DNA of 58,258 bases from Natronogracilivirga saccharolytica (GTDB lineage Bacteria; Bacteroidota; Rhodothermia; Balneolales; Natronogracilivirgulaceae). The notes beneath the pieces were generated by a model, which searched no databases, was not told the origin of the DNA, and saw nothing but the letters and a program-made list of their open reading frames with translations. Position numbers and translations under genes: made by a program. Shown one piece after another: positions 34,349 to 44,299 of the stretch (position 1 is the first letter of the stretch; each line of letters starts with the position of its first letter). The DNA is taken from NCBI RefSeq assembly GCF_017921895.1, contig NZ_JAFIDN010000015.1, positions 1 to 58,258 of the forward strand, read 5' to 3'.

Positions 34349-35095
34349 ATGAAACAGTCAACACTGTATAATAATACACATACACCCGCTGTAACAAAGC
34401 CGGGAAATCCCTGCACCCGCAATGCAAACCCCAGAACGAGGGTCCGTCATTTTGTTGGTGCCAACTGGAAGGGGAGTGAGGAAAAACTTCGTTACCTCTT
34501 TGGTGCAACCAACGAAATGAGCGAATCTCTGACGCCATTCAGCCATGAAGGTATCGTCTGCTATCACAAGATCAATCACGCCCGTCACCTGAACCGGTTT
34601 CTGGCAACCGTTAACCGCTCACTTGTCGACGGCGGGACATTCATCGGGTGTGTTGAGACAGAAAAGCAGCTGAAAAGACGGATCAGAAGGGATTATTCAG
34701 CCCCGATGCAGTGGATATTCCGGATGGTTCATTACATAGTCACCTTTTTCCGTCCCGTATCAAAAATATCCAAAAAATGGTATGCCCTGACGATCAGGGA
34801 TGTCAACCGGGTTTTGCCGATCGATGAAGTCTTTGACCGCCTTCATTCAAACGGATTCGCCATATTCGATTTCGAAGAAATATCCGGCCAGACCTATTTT
34901 GCAGTCCGCAAGATTAAAGATATCGCCGGAATGCCGGCACACGCTGCGCAGTTTGCATCGCACCGATCATCCCATTCTTCGCACGCATTCGGGGATGCAA
35001 TGCAGGAACATACGTATTTCTCAGGCACCATTTGTATGGAATCTCCGGTCAGATGCCGGAAGCAATTGCAATGGCGTCCGTTTCAGAATAACTGA
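34349..35095 (+). pseudogene. N-terminal domain of a sugar-transferase-type protein, catalytic part missing
   Basis: The frame encodes 248 residues. Residues about 65-190 (GIVCYHKINHARHLNRFLAT, GGTFIGCVETEKQLKRRIRR, DVNRVLPIDEVFDRLHSNGF, YFAVRKIKD) match the methyltransferase-like N-terminal half of Bacteroidota exopolysaccharide sugar transferases. In intact relatives a WcaJ/RfbP-type prenyl-phosphate transferase domain (KR-x-x-D, then RVG-x-NG) follows. Here it is replaced by about 55 residues of Ser/His-rich sequence with no family resemblance. I read it as a truncated gene; a stand-alone regulatory domain is the alternative. The start may be GTG or ATG further in. Confidence 0.55.
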
Positions 35096-35236
35096 AACAC
35101 GGTGACAGAATCAAAATAACAGACGGCCCGTTGTACCAATCTTCGCAATGCTGCGTATATAATTTATAAGGCGTTGATTTAAATCAGGATAGGGCAACGG
35201 AGTTAAACAAATCAATCTCAAATTTATCAAAGCAGG

Positions 35237-38128
35237 ATGAATCATTTTACGACATTTTTTACGAAAACGGGGAGAGTGGTATTCCTTATCGGCCTTTCCG
35301 TTACCCTGTTTGCATTTACCGGAACATCACAAAGCGAAGACCTGTCCGGATCAGATAAACTGAACGATATCGGAAGCCCGCAAAACACCGTATTGGCAAG
35401 CGGTGGCCAGGCATCAATGGAAGTGGTCGTGGGTCCGGATGCTTCAAGAACCACAACCGACGCCGCCAACGAGCTGGCTGACTACCTTGGCAAAATCACA
35501 GGCGGGTCATTCAGTGTCACGACCGGAAACGGATCAAGTGGCATAGCCGTCGGAACCTACAGCGATTTCCCCGGTCTTGACCTGGACGATCTTTTCGACT
35601 CCCGGAATCCGGCCCGTGGCGACGAACACCTGGTCCACTCGCACGGATCGGGCGTTTACCTGGTTGGTGCAACCGACCTTGCTTCCCAGCACGCCGTATG
35701 GACCCTCCTGTACGAACTGGGCTACCGGCAATACTTCCCGACCGAAACCTGGGAAATCATTCCCGACAAACCCGACTTGAGTGCCGACATCAGTTCATTC
35801 GAAAGTCCGGATTTTTATAATCGCAATGGACCGCGGGAAGCGGCATATACCCACAGGCAATTATGGCATGAATGGCAGGACCGCAATCGTATGACATCCT
35901 CCTTCGGTGTTGCTACTGGACATGCTTACAATTCAATCATTCGTAGGAATCAGGAAGAGTTTGATGCCAATCCACAATATACAGCAGAATCCAGCTCAAA
36001 ATTTCGTGTTTCTGAGGAAGGATTGGTAGATCTTGTAGTCCAGGATGCCGTCAATCGGATCAAAGACGATCCGGACCGAATGAGTGTCTCAATGGAGCCT
36101 TCTGATGGAGGCGGCTGGTGCGATTCACCCGAGGAGCAGGCAATGGGTTCGATCAGTGACAGAGTGGTCTATCTTGCCAATGCCGTAGCAGAAGCCATCA
36201 ACGATTTGGGTATGGGTGACAGGTATGTGGGTATTTATGCTTATAACTTGCACTCTGCTCCACCTGATATTGAAGTCCATCCCAATGTGGTTGTCAGTGT
36301 AGCTACTGCATATACACATGCAGGCTATTCTGTGGATGAATTGGTGGAAGGCTGGGGCCGGCAAGGTGCGATGATCGGTATTCGCGACTACTATGACACC
36401 TTTGTTTGGGGACAGGGAATGCCGCGCTCAGGTGTGGGTGGCAACATCCCGCGTCTGGCCGACAGACTTTCCGGATTTCATGAAAACGGAGCTCGTTTTA
36501 TGAATGCCAACTCAGTGGACTCATGGCCGGTTAATGGACCAGGGTTTTATTTGTCCTCAAGATTACTTTGGGATATGTCATTGACTGAAAACGTCGAAGA
36601 GATCATCGAAGAATTTCTTGAAAAGTCATTTGGCGAAGCCATGGAACCTATGCGTAAATTTTATGAACTGGTCGGCCGCGGTCGTTCTGTACCCCGTACT
36701 ACCAACGATGTGCTGGCGCATATGTACGAATACCTTTCTGAAGCCAGAGAAATCACTGATGACCCTGAAGTTAGAGCCCGACTTGATGAAATAGTACTTT
36801 ATACTAGATATGTAGAGCTTTATTCAAAAGTCAGTGATGCTGACTCTGACGGAGCCCGTCAAAGTGCTGCAGAAAGTACGTTTCGCCATCTCTACAGAAT
36901 GCAAAGCATCATGATGTCTCCTGTGCGTCATTTATATCATCACTTTCGGAGGTCGGATGTTTCTGTAGAAATTCCAAGAGAAGCGGATCCTGGGCGATTA
37001 CGGGTAGGTCGGGAACTGACAGATATGGAGCCCTGGAAAAGCAGCAAATTATTTACGGATGAAGAAATTGCGGAGTTTGTCAGCAATGGGCTGGAAAAAT
37101 ATGAAAAAGAGGAGCTGGATTTTGATATTGTTACCTACAGTAAGGATCTGGTACCTGCTGATTCATACCTTGACTTGCCGGAAGTGAGAACAGGCAGTTT
37201 CGGACGCGGCTTTCGTGGCGAAAAGAGTATGTTCACATGGCTACGGGCCGGGGAGCCATTGGAGCTGGATGTCCGGGGCGGAACCATATCCCATTACCAG
37301 GACAGGGGAAATGTCCGTTTTCATCTGATGTCACCCAGGGAAGCAACAACGGAAGCGGTGGATTTCGATGATAGTGTGCCGCCGGACGGGGAAACCTATC
37401 AGATAGAATTGACCTCTGAATATGATGGTTTGCATGAGCTGATGTGGAACGACGGTAGAGACCGCACATACCTGGAATGGGACGAAGGCCATCCGATGAC
37501 GGTTCGTGCCAGTTTGGACAGCCCTTTCAGTTTTCAGCGTGACTTCCGACTGTTTTTTTATGTGCCGGAAGGTACAAAAGTTGTTGGGGGATATCTGAAC
37601 CATCACTTCAATGTCACCTTCAGAGATAACAATGGAGACAAAATAGAAGGCTGGCAGAACGAAGAAGAGAGTGGATATTTCGCGTTGCCAGTCAAAGAAG
37701 GACAGGACGGCAGCCTTTGGAGAATATCAGCTGATCGCAACAGAACTTTGAGGCTGATGACCGTGCCCCCGTACCTGGCGCGCAGTGAACAGGAATTGCT
37801 GCTGCCCAAAGAACTTTTTGAGGAAGATGATACGCCGACCTCTGCCGGACAGGAAGAGCAGCCGGATACATACGAGTTGGGACAAAATTATCCAAACCCG
37901 TTCAATCCCGTGACACAGATCCGGTTTGCCGTTCCGGAGCAGTCACACGTCACACTGGAAGTGTATAATGTGCTTGGACAACGGGTGACCACGCTGTTGA
38001 ACGAAGAAAAGTCACCGGGCAGGTACGAGGTAACCTTCGACGGTGCCGGATTGTCCAGCGGGGTGTATCTGTACCGGCTTCAGACCGATACATTCATTGA
38101 AACCAAACAAATGATGCTGGTCAAGTGA
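35237..38128 (+). CDS. T9SS-exported DUF4838 glycosidase-like protein
   Basis: A 963-residue secreted protein. The signal segment VVFLIGLSVTLFAFTG is followed by an N-terminal alpha/beta domain like that of GH20 and alpha-glucuronidases (NELADYLGKITGGSF, YLVGATDLASQHAVWTLLYE). A DUF4838 core follows (DRMSVSMEPSDGGGWCD, YVGIYAYNLHSAPPDIEVHP, NANSVDSWPVNGPGFYLSSR). Residues about 632-866 are a module shared with the next gene. A type A T9SS sorting domain closes it (QNYPNPFNPVTQIRFAVP ... SGVYLYRLQTD). DUF4838 is linked to glycoside hydrolase folds, so it may trim or bind the exopolysaccharide. It lies 31 bp before the next gene, so the two are probably one operon. Confidence 0.84.
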   Translation: MNHFTTFFTKTGRVVFLIGLSVTLFAFTGTSQSEDLSGSDKLNDIGSPQNTVLASGGQASMEVVVGPDASRTTTDAANELADYLGKITGGSFSVTTGNGSSGIAVGTYSDFPGLDLDDLFDSRNPARGDEHLVHSHGSGVYLVGATDLASQHAVWTLLYELGYRQYFPTETWEIIPDKPDLSADISSFESPDFYNRNGPREAAYTHRQLWHEWQDRNRMTSSFGVATGHAYNSIIRRNQEEFDANPQYTAESSSKFRVSEEGLVDLVVQDAVNRIKDDPDRMSVSMEPSDGGGWCDSPEEQAMGSISDRVVYLANAVAEAINDLGMGDRYVGIYAYNLHSAPPDIEVHPNVVVSVATAYTHAGYSVDELVEGWGRQGAMIGIRDYYDTFVWGQGMPRSGVGGNIPRLADRLSGFHENGARFMNANSVDSWPVNGPGFYLSSRLLWDMSLTENVEEIIEEFLEKSFGEAMEPMRKFYELVGRGRSVPRTTNDVLAHMYEYLSEAREITDDPEVRARLDEIVLYTRYVELYSKVSDADSDGARQSAAESTFRHLYRMQSIMMSPVRHLYHHFRRSDVSVEIPREADPGRLRVGRELTDMEPWKSSKLFTDEEIAEFVSNGLEKYEKEELDFDIVTYSKDLVPADSYLDLPEVRTGSFGRGFRGEKSMFTWLRAGEPLELDVRGGTISHYQDRGNVRFHLMSPREATTEAVDFDDSVPPDGETYQIELTSEYDGLHELMWNDGRDRTYLEWDEGHPMTVRASLDSPFSFQRDFRLFFYVPEGTKVVGGYLNHHFNVTFRDNNGDKIEGWQNEEESGYFALPVKEGQDGSLWRISADRNRTLRLMTVPPYLARSEQELLLPKELFEEDDTPTSAGQEEQPDTYELGQNYPNPFNPVTQIRFAVPEQSHVTLEVYNVLGQRVTTLLNEEKSPGRYEVTFDGAGLSSGVYLYRLQTDTFIETKQMMLVK

Positions 38129-38159
38129 TGAATAACTCATCCTTGATGAATATCAAAAA

Positions 38160-41156
38160 ATGATAAAAATTACCCGGAGTTATTTTATGAATACGGTTAT
38201 TACTTACTGTCGGAGAGCAGTTTTATATGTGTTGTTTCCTTTTTTAATGCTGGGCCTCGCAGGGCAGTCAGCCGATGGCAGTGACTGTTTTATCGGAGGA
38301 CCTTATGTTTTGCATGTCGAACACGACAGAGCCCAAATAGTCTGGGTGACCCCGGCCGGTACCGATGCCGGCAGTGTGGCGATTGAAGCTAACGGAGGCG
38401 AAGAACAGCAGAACGTAAAAGCAGTAGTTTCTATACCACTTTTTAGGGATCGCAATTCTGAGGAGGACGAGCTGGATCATCTCAGGCATCTGTCCAAAGT
38501 AGAAGAACTGCAACCCCATACTGAGTATCACTATGAGGTGCAATGCGGGGACGGAGAGTCCACCGCCAGCGGGCGATTCAAGACGCCTCCAAAGCCGGGT
38601 GAGTCTGTACCTGTTGAATTTGTGGCTGTTGGTGATGGGCATGCTAACACCATTAATAGTTCATATATTCGCATATCAGAACCGGTTGGTGAAATTAAAC
38701 CTGACTTTGTCATTCATGCCGGGGATTTGAGAGGAGGAAGAGGTCACGACTGGAGTCGTTGGGAAGGCTACTTAAAAGTTGCCCGTCCATATCTGCAAAA
38801 CAGCATTTTTCTTCCGGTTGTGGGAGCGCATGATGTTCGACCGGCCAGAAACTTCCGATCTCTGTTTGCTTTTAATGATCCGGATGGCAATCCTGATGAT
38901 GAAGACGATGCCGGTACTTACTACACGATGCAATACGGTAATATCCTGGTGATCATTCTTGATCATGTCTATGAAATTGAGGAACAGGTGCAGTGGGTGG
39001 AAGAGGTGCTTTCACAGTCGGAAGCGGAATGGATTATTGTATCCAGCCACGAATCATGGACGAGTGTTGCTAGTCGTGGAAACTGGCTACGCAACGAATA
39101 TTATAAAGACTTTTCAAGGATATTTGAAGAACATGGTGTAGACATCGTAATCACGGCTCATGACCATATGTATGAACGAAGAATTCCCTTCGGATCCAAA
39201 GGAGTCAAACCGGTGCATTATATTACTATCAATTCAAACGGCAATAGCCGTAGTGTACGTCCGAGCCCTGTTGTAGCGGGAGGTATTGGAAAAAGAGAAC
39301 ATGTGTACACCCATTTTCGTGTGGATGGTAACCAGCTTGAGATGGATGTCATAAAATATGACGGAACGGTACTAGACCGGCTGGAGCTAATTAAAGACGA
39401 TGACGGCATGTATCAGGATGAAGTTATGGAACAGGCTGTAGACCTTGATCTTGCTCACAAACTGTCACATATATATACAGGGCAGAGCATGACAGAAGGT
39501 CTGCGATATGAACGGCGTGACATCATGGGTCAATTCAAATCGCAGGCTCCTGAAAATGGTGAGTCTGTTGTTTTGAAGCTGAATACCGGAAATGCAAGTG
39601 ATCATGAAAGAGATGTCAGCCGTTTTCCCTTAGGAAGTAAACTGATTGTTTATGAGCAAAATGACCCGTCCTCATGGCAAACCGAAAAGCAGATTATTGA
39701 GATAACCGGTGATACAACAGAGATTGAAGTGACGGCTCCGGATAATATGATACATGATGTTGAAGGATTTGATCCGCCACTGGAACTGGAAGTTAACATC
39801 CGTGTGGACGGACGTGATTTTGAACGGGCAACGATCCGTCCGACATTGACTGGCAGCGGTGAACTTGACAAAGTGAATCTTGAAGCTCCTTCATCAAACC
39901 AGTGGGTACCCGCCAAACCGGTTTTTGCTTGGGAGGAGATGCCTCAGGCGAGGGAATACCAACTCCAGGCAGGCTTACCCGATTTTGATAATGTTAAAAT
40001 TGATACCATTGTTACGGACACGCATTTTAAATATTCAAATGGTTTGGAGGAAGGGGAAGATTATGTGTGGAGAGTTCGGGCACTGAATGAATTCGAAGGG
40101 CCATGGTCAGATGAAATCCGGTTTCATGTCAACCGATCGACAGAGCAAGGCAACTTTGATCCGGTCTCATTTGGTGACAATCTGGTACCGGCAGTCGATA
40201 AAATAGAAGTACCTTCAGTGAATTTTGGAAGTACAGGAAGATTTCGTGGAGAAAACAGCATGTTCACATGGCTGGAGGCGGATGGGGTGCTACCTTTGAA
40301 GGTGAGAGGTGGAGGAATCTCTCATTTCCAGGATCGAGGTAATGTTCGAATTAATTTGATCAAAGTTGCAAATGCCGATACGGTGGACAGGGATCATAGT
40401 GTGCCGCCTGACGGTGAATTTTATGAAGTTGAGCTGGTATCACCGTCAAATGGACTTCATGAGCTGCAATGGAACGACGGAAACGACAGGACTGCATTGG
40501 AGTGGCCGGAGGGACAACCTATGTCAATCCGTGCCAGCAAAGAACATCCTTTTAGTTTTCAACGCGGTTTTCATCTTTATTTTTATGTTCCTGAAGGAAC
40601 TTCCGTCGTAGCCGGGCACCTTAGTTCACACAGTAGCGTTGATTTTTATGATGGTAGTGGCAATGAATTTACCGGATGGCAGAATACAGAAGATGGCGAA
40701 GGATCCTTTGTTATCCCTGTGCCGGAAGGTCTTGATAATACATTCTGGAGTGTCGAGGGAGAAAGAAACCGCACTTTGAGTTTATATACGGTACCACCGT
40801 ATCTGGCAAGAAGCACGGAAGAGCTGTTGTTACCGGAAGAGCTGTTTGAAACCGAAGATATTCCAACTTCATCAAGAAATGATGAAACTCCGTCCCGGAT
40901 CGAGCTGGAGCAAAATTATCCAAACCCGTTTAATCCGGAGACGATTATAAGCTTTTCACTTCCCGAGCAGGAGCATGTCACCCTGGAGGTATACAATGTG
41001 GCTGGTCAGCGCGTCATGACACTTCTTAACGAAGTAAAACCATCCGGCAGTCATGAAGTCGTGTTTGATGCCTCTGATTTATCCAGCGGTGTGTATCTGT
41101 ATCGATTGCAGACTAATGACTATGTAAAAAGCAGACAGATGCTATTGATCAAATAG
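38160..41156 (+). CDS. T9SS-exported metallophosphoesterase-like protein
   Basis: A 998-residue protein. The hydrophobic signal is VLYVLFPFLMLGLAG. An Fn3-like domain similar to purple acid phosphatase N-termini comes first (VLHVEHDRAQIVWVTPAG). The phosphoesterase domain covers about 150-370, with GDGH (Asp159, His161), HAGD (Asp189), His297 in SSHES and His334-Asp-His336 in TAHDHMYE. The usual GNHD is GAHD here (222-225), so a metal-ligand Asn is missing and activity is uncertain. Then come a jelly-roll-like segment, an Fn3 domain (about 570-655), the module shared with the upstream gene (about 671-901) and a T9SS sorting domain (QNYPNPFNPETIISFSLP). ATG 38187 is an alternative start. Confidence 0.84.
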   Translation: MIKITRSYFMNTVITYCRRAVLYVLFPFLMLGLAGQSADGSDCFIGGPYVLHVEHDRAQIVWVTPAGTDAGSVAIEANGGEEQQNVKAVVSIPLFRDRNSEEDELDHLRHLSKVEELQPHTEYHYEVQCGDGESTASGRFKTPPKPGESVPVEFVAVGDGHANTINSSYIRISEPVGEIKPDFVIHAGDLRGGRGHDWSRWEGYLKVARPYLQNSIFLPVVGAHDVRPARNFRSLFAFNDPDGNPDDEDDAGTYYTMQYGNILVIILDHVYEIEEQVQWVEEVLSQSEAEWIIVSSHESWTSVASRGNWLRNEYYKDFSRIFEEHGVDIVITAHDHMYERRIPFGSKGVKPVHYITINSNGNSRSVRPSPVVAGGIGKREHVYTHFRVDGNQLEMDVIKYDGTVLDRLELIKDDDGMYQDEVMEQAVDLDLAHKLSHIYTGQSMTEGLRYERRDIMGQFKSQAPENGESVVLKLNTGNASDHERDVSRFPLGSKLIVYEQNDPSSWQTEKQIIEITGDTTEIEVTAPDNMIHDVEGFDPPLELEVNIRVDGRDFERATIRPTLTGSGELDKVNLEAPSSNQWVPAKPVFAWEEMPQAREYQLQAGLPDFDNVKIDTIVTDTHFKYSNGLEEGEDYVWRVRALNEFEGPWSDEIRFHVNRSTEQGNFDPVSFGDNLVPAVDKIEVPSVNFGSTGRFRGENSMFTWLEADGVLPLKVRGGGISHFQDRGNVRINLIKVANADTVDRDHSVPPDGEFYEVELVSPSNGLHELQWNDGNDRTALEWPEGQPMSIRASKEHPFSFQRGFHLYFYVPEGTSVVAGHLSSHSSVDFYDGSGNEFTGWQNTEDGEGSFVIPVPEGLDNTFWSVEGERNRTLSLYTVPPYLARSTEELLLPEELFETEDIPTSSRNDETPSRIELEQNYPNPFNPETIISFSLPEQEHVTLEVYNVAGQRVMTLLNEVKPSGSHEVVFDASDLSSGVYLYRLQTNDYVKSRQMLLIK

Positions 41157-41203
41157 CATCTTGGCTTTCAATATCACACTCCGGTCCAGGATACCTATCT
41201 GCG

Positions 41204-41241
41204 AAGGGAGTACAAACAGAACGATTTGTGCTCCCTTTTTT
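41204..41241 (+). terminator. Rho-independent terminator
   Basis: Stem AAGGGAGTACAAA (41204-41216) and TTTGTGCTCCCTT (41225-41237) with one G-U pair, 8-nt loop, then six T residues. It closes the DUF4838-phosphoesterase operon. Confidence 0.92.
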
Positions 41242-41785
41242 AATAATTGAACTCTCTTTATTAGCAATCATTTAACTTCATGAAGAGACAACCCTCCTAT
41301 CACTTCTGTTTCAAGGGGTAAAAAGCGCTTTTCTTCAAAACTGCCTGAAACCATTAAAGAATAACAATATGTTAATGTTTTTGTAGGATGCGGGATAGCT
41401 GTAACTGACTGGTTATTAGTTATTTCTAATTTGCATCATGAGGGCCGGATTAGTAGCTTGATGTACATCAACTTGCAAGGCAAGCCTTGTTTGTTGTACC
41501 GGATTTGTATGCATGTTTTATGGTTTCATTGCATTAATGGCAGCAATGCCAGTAATGATGTTTTGGCATTAAAGCAATCTGTAATAACCTTTGATATCGC
41601 ATATCAGGGTTCGGTTTTACAGGTATGAAGCACTCTGAGATTTCAAAGGATTTTCAGGTGTTTCTGAAGGTAGTGCTGAAGCCCATTAAAAGCTTTTAAT
41701 AATGGGACTTACAAGGCGGAGCTGCACCGGCAAAACGATTCAATATCGATATCTGCAGCATATCAATTAATTAAAGGCTATCACT
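41242..41785 (+). other. Promoter and long leader before the Wzc-like gene
   Basis: These 544 bp hold no convincing gene; a 65-codon frame at 41431 shows no motif. A weak curlin-type promoter sits at 41412-41433, giving a leader of about 345 nt, unusually long. No ops/JUMPstart element (GGCGGTAGC) was seen. Confidence 0.45.
41412..41433 (+). promoter_or_regulatory. Curlin-type promoter signature, weaker site G
   Basis: GTTATTAGT (41412-41420), six bases, TAATTTG (41427-41433). Spacing is the same as for the curlin sites; the nonamer keeps TTA-TTAG. If real, it would link the polysaccharide kinase to the curlin regulon. Confidence 0.4.
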
Positions 41786-44224
41786 ATGGTAGACTCAGAA
41801 CCTCTCTACAACGGCAATCATTCCTCCTCAAACGGAAACGCATCCGGATCCGGGGCGCGACCGGCTACCGGTAAAGGAGCTAATCCAGGCAGCGCCATGG
41901 AGCAGGACCAGGGCAATTACATGCAGCAGAAGATCATGGCAGGACTGCTGCGCTTCAAGTGGCTCATACTGCTGGCTGCACTGGCAGGAGGTGTAGCAGC
42001 ATGGTATTACACTGAGAATATAACTCCGGAATATCTCGCTTCCGGTATGATCATCATTCATCAGGATAGTGAAGAGTCACTCTCTTCGGGCGGCGATATC
42101 ACCAGCAGATTGAACCGGTCTCTTGGTCCGGCAGGCACCAGATCCATGGATAATCACGTCCAGTTACTGAAATCACGCGTGTTTGCAGAACGCATTGCCG
42201 AAAAGCTCATGGAACAGGAAGTAATGAGCAACGGGGAAGTATTTCCGGTGCTCCTTCGTGAAATTGAGGGCAATGAACCTCTGAAGGCTGCCAAAGGGCA
42301 GGTTGTCTCGCGCCTGCGCAGCAAAGCCGATGTGAAACGTGTATCCGGATCTGACGATCTTATTGAAATCAGCTATATTTCTCATGATCCTCTTGAAGCA
42401 AAAGAGCTGGCCAATCTGTTTATGAACGAATTTGTGGAATTGACGGATGAGCGTGCGCGCTCGTCAATTCAGGCAACGCTTCAGTATCTGCAGGATGAAA
42501 TGCTTAACAAAGTTGGGGGACGTCTTGCTGACTCCGAACAGAGAATCGAAGACTTTATGCGAAGTGAACCCGGCGGACTGAATCTGGCCAGTCATACGGA
42601 CAGACTCGTCGGTCAGGTACATACCCTTGAGGAAGAAGCCGAAAGAAACCGGCTGGAACTGGAGTCCATAGAAAACCGGAAAGAACGTGCGCAGGATGAG
42701 CTCAATGAAATTGAACCGGGACTTACCGACCAGATGAAATCCGCAACCACGGCCCGGGTGCGGATGCTTCAGGAAAATATGGCCAACCTGACCATTGAAC
42801 GCATGCTGATGCTTAACAAAAACCCGTCATTGCGCACTAATGAAGATCAGGAGCCCAGACTCAAGGAAATCAACAATGAAATGGATCAGATCAGCAATGA
42901 AATTGATGAGCTGGTATCCGAAGGGCTTGATCAGACCAGGGGTTTCCTGTTTACCGAAGCGGGCGAAATGAACTCCCGTATTCTGGAACTGCAGCGTCAG
43001 ATTGCCGACCTTACCGTGGAAAGAATAAGACTGCAGTCGCTGATCAACCTGGCCGAAAAACGTATTTCCGATTATAATGAAGAACTGGATCAGCTCCCGG
43101 AAAAACAGACACGTATGGCCCGTCTGCAGCGGGAACGAGAGCGTGATGAGAGAATGTACAATGAACTGGCCGGCAGAGCATTTGAAATGGGACTCATGGA
43201 GCAGAGCACACGAGGAAGCGGGCGCATCTTTGAGGATGCCTTGCAGCCTGGCTCACCCTTCAGGCCGGATGTTCCCACGAATCTGCTTCTCGGCATACTG
43301 CTTGGAATGGGACTTGCCGTCTCCGGAGTGTTCCTGAGAGTGATGCTGGATTACCGGATAGACAGTATTGACCTGCTTAAAAAATACGGTCTGCCCGTAC
43401 TCTCGGTCATACCGGACATGAAACCGGTGATCAGGAGTCAGTTTAAAGGTCAGTCACACTACAAGGTAGTGGACAAAAAACTGTCTACACTTCTGGTGCC
43501 GCTTTATGACCCCATTTCCAACGTTTCTGAAAGCTTCCGCAGACTGTTTAACAATCTGAGGTTCAACAATCCGGACAGCAGGAACAAGCTGTTCGTATTG
43601 ACCAGCCCCGGGAAAGGGGAGGGCAAAACCACTACCATCTCCAATCTGGCAATAACCATGGGTGAAAGCGGCAACAGAGTGCTGCTGCTGGATTGTGACT
43701 TCAGAAAACCACATGTACACCGGATGTTCGGACTTGATATGGAACCGGGTATAACGGACTATCTTTTTGATGATACCCCACTGGAAGAACTAATTGTTTC
43801 GGCACAGGCTCCGGGACTGGATATACTGACATCGGGCAAGCAGACGGTGAGTCCGGACCGGGCCATCAACAGCAACAAGATGCGCCGGCTAATAGAAGAA
43901 GTCACAGATAAGTACGATTACATACTTATTGATACGGCTCCTTTCGGAATCATCTCCGATGCGGCACCACTGATCCGGATGTCGGACGGTGTCATTGCAC
44001 TTGTTCGCTTCAACAAGTCAAAAACGCCGGAGCTCGATCATCTGATTGAAAACCTGAACAGTATCAGTGCCGAGGTTGTGGGGACCGTGCTGAACGATTT
44101 CAACCCGAAAGTGGCATCCGGGTACTACACCGACAATCGCAAATATGCCTATAACGACAAAGTGTACAAATCCTACAGCAACAAGGTGAAAAAGCCGGAT
44201 AAAAAAGAGAAGGAAAATGTGTGA
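41786..44224 (+). CDS. Wzc-like polysaccharide copolymerase and tyrosine autokinase
   Basis: An 812-residue inner-membrane protein. A Gly/Ser/Asn-rich N-terminus precedes the first membrane helix (WLILLAALAGGVAAWYY) and a Wzz domain. A long coiled-coil GumC-like periplasmic part (about 250-490) and a second helix (LLLGILLGMGLAVSGVFL) follow. The BY-kinase domain has Walker A SPGKGEGKTT (about 605), Walker A' LLLDCDFRKP (about 633) and Walker B ILIDTAP (about 713). The tail is Tyr-rich (GYYTDNRKYAYNDKVYKSYS), the autophosphorylation cluster. It controls chain length and export. It is followed 75 bp later by the SLBB gene. Confidence 0.92.
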   Translation: MVDSEPLYNGNHSSSNGNASGSGARPATGKGANPGSAMEQDQGNYMQQKIMAGLLRFKWLILLAALAGGVAAWYYTENITPEYLASGMIIIHQDSEESLSSGGDITSRLNRSLGPAGTRSMDNHVQLLKSRVFAERIAEKLMEQEVMSNGEVFPVLLREIEGNEPLKAAKGQVVSRLRSKADVKRVSGSDDLIEISYISHDPLEAKELANLFMNEFVELTDERARSSIQATLQYLQDEMLNKVGGRLADSEQRIEDFMRSEPGGLNLASHTDRLVGQVHTLEEEAERNRLELESIENRKERAQDELNEIEPGLTDQMKSATTARVRMLQENMANLTIERMLMLNKNPSLRTNEDQEPRLKEINNEMDQISNEIDELVSEGLDQTRGFLFTEAGEMNSRILELQRQIADLTVERIRLQSLINLAEKRISDYNEELDQLPEKQTRMARLQRERERDERMYNELAGRAFEMGLMEQSTRGSGRIFEDALQPGSPFRPDVPTNLLLGILLGMGLAVSGVFLRVMLDYRIDSIDLLKKYGLPVLSVIPDMKPVIRSQFKGQSHYKVVDKKLSTLLVPLYDPISNVSESFRRLFNNLRFNNPDSRNKLFVLTSPGKGEGKTTTISNLAITMGESGNRVLLLDCDFRKPHVHRMFGLDMEPGITDYLFDDTPLEELIVSAQAPGLDILTSGKQTVSPDRAINSNKMRRLIEEVTDKYDYILIDTAPFGIISDAAPLIRMSDGVIALVRFNKSKTPELDHLIENLNSISAEVVGTVLNDFNPKVASGYYTDNRKYAYNDKVYKSYSNKVKKPDKKEKENV

Positions 44225-44299
44225 TCCGGAATGCGGCTTGAAATCTGCTGATTGCAGCATTAAACAATCCTCAAAAAAAATTTTAATCACTGAATTAAT

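Noticed and set aside
41431-41628. 65-residue protein in the leader of the Wzc-like gene
   Set aside because: Starts on the predicted -7 box region, has Cys/His-rich random composition and no known motif.
41242-41785. JUMPstart/ops element for RfaH- or UpxY-type antitermination
   Set aside because: No GGCGGTAGC-like core in the leader; GGCGGAGCTG at about 41716 is too different.
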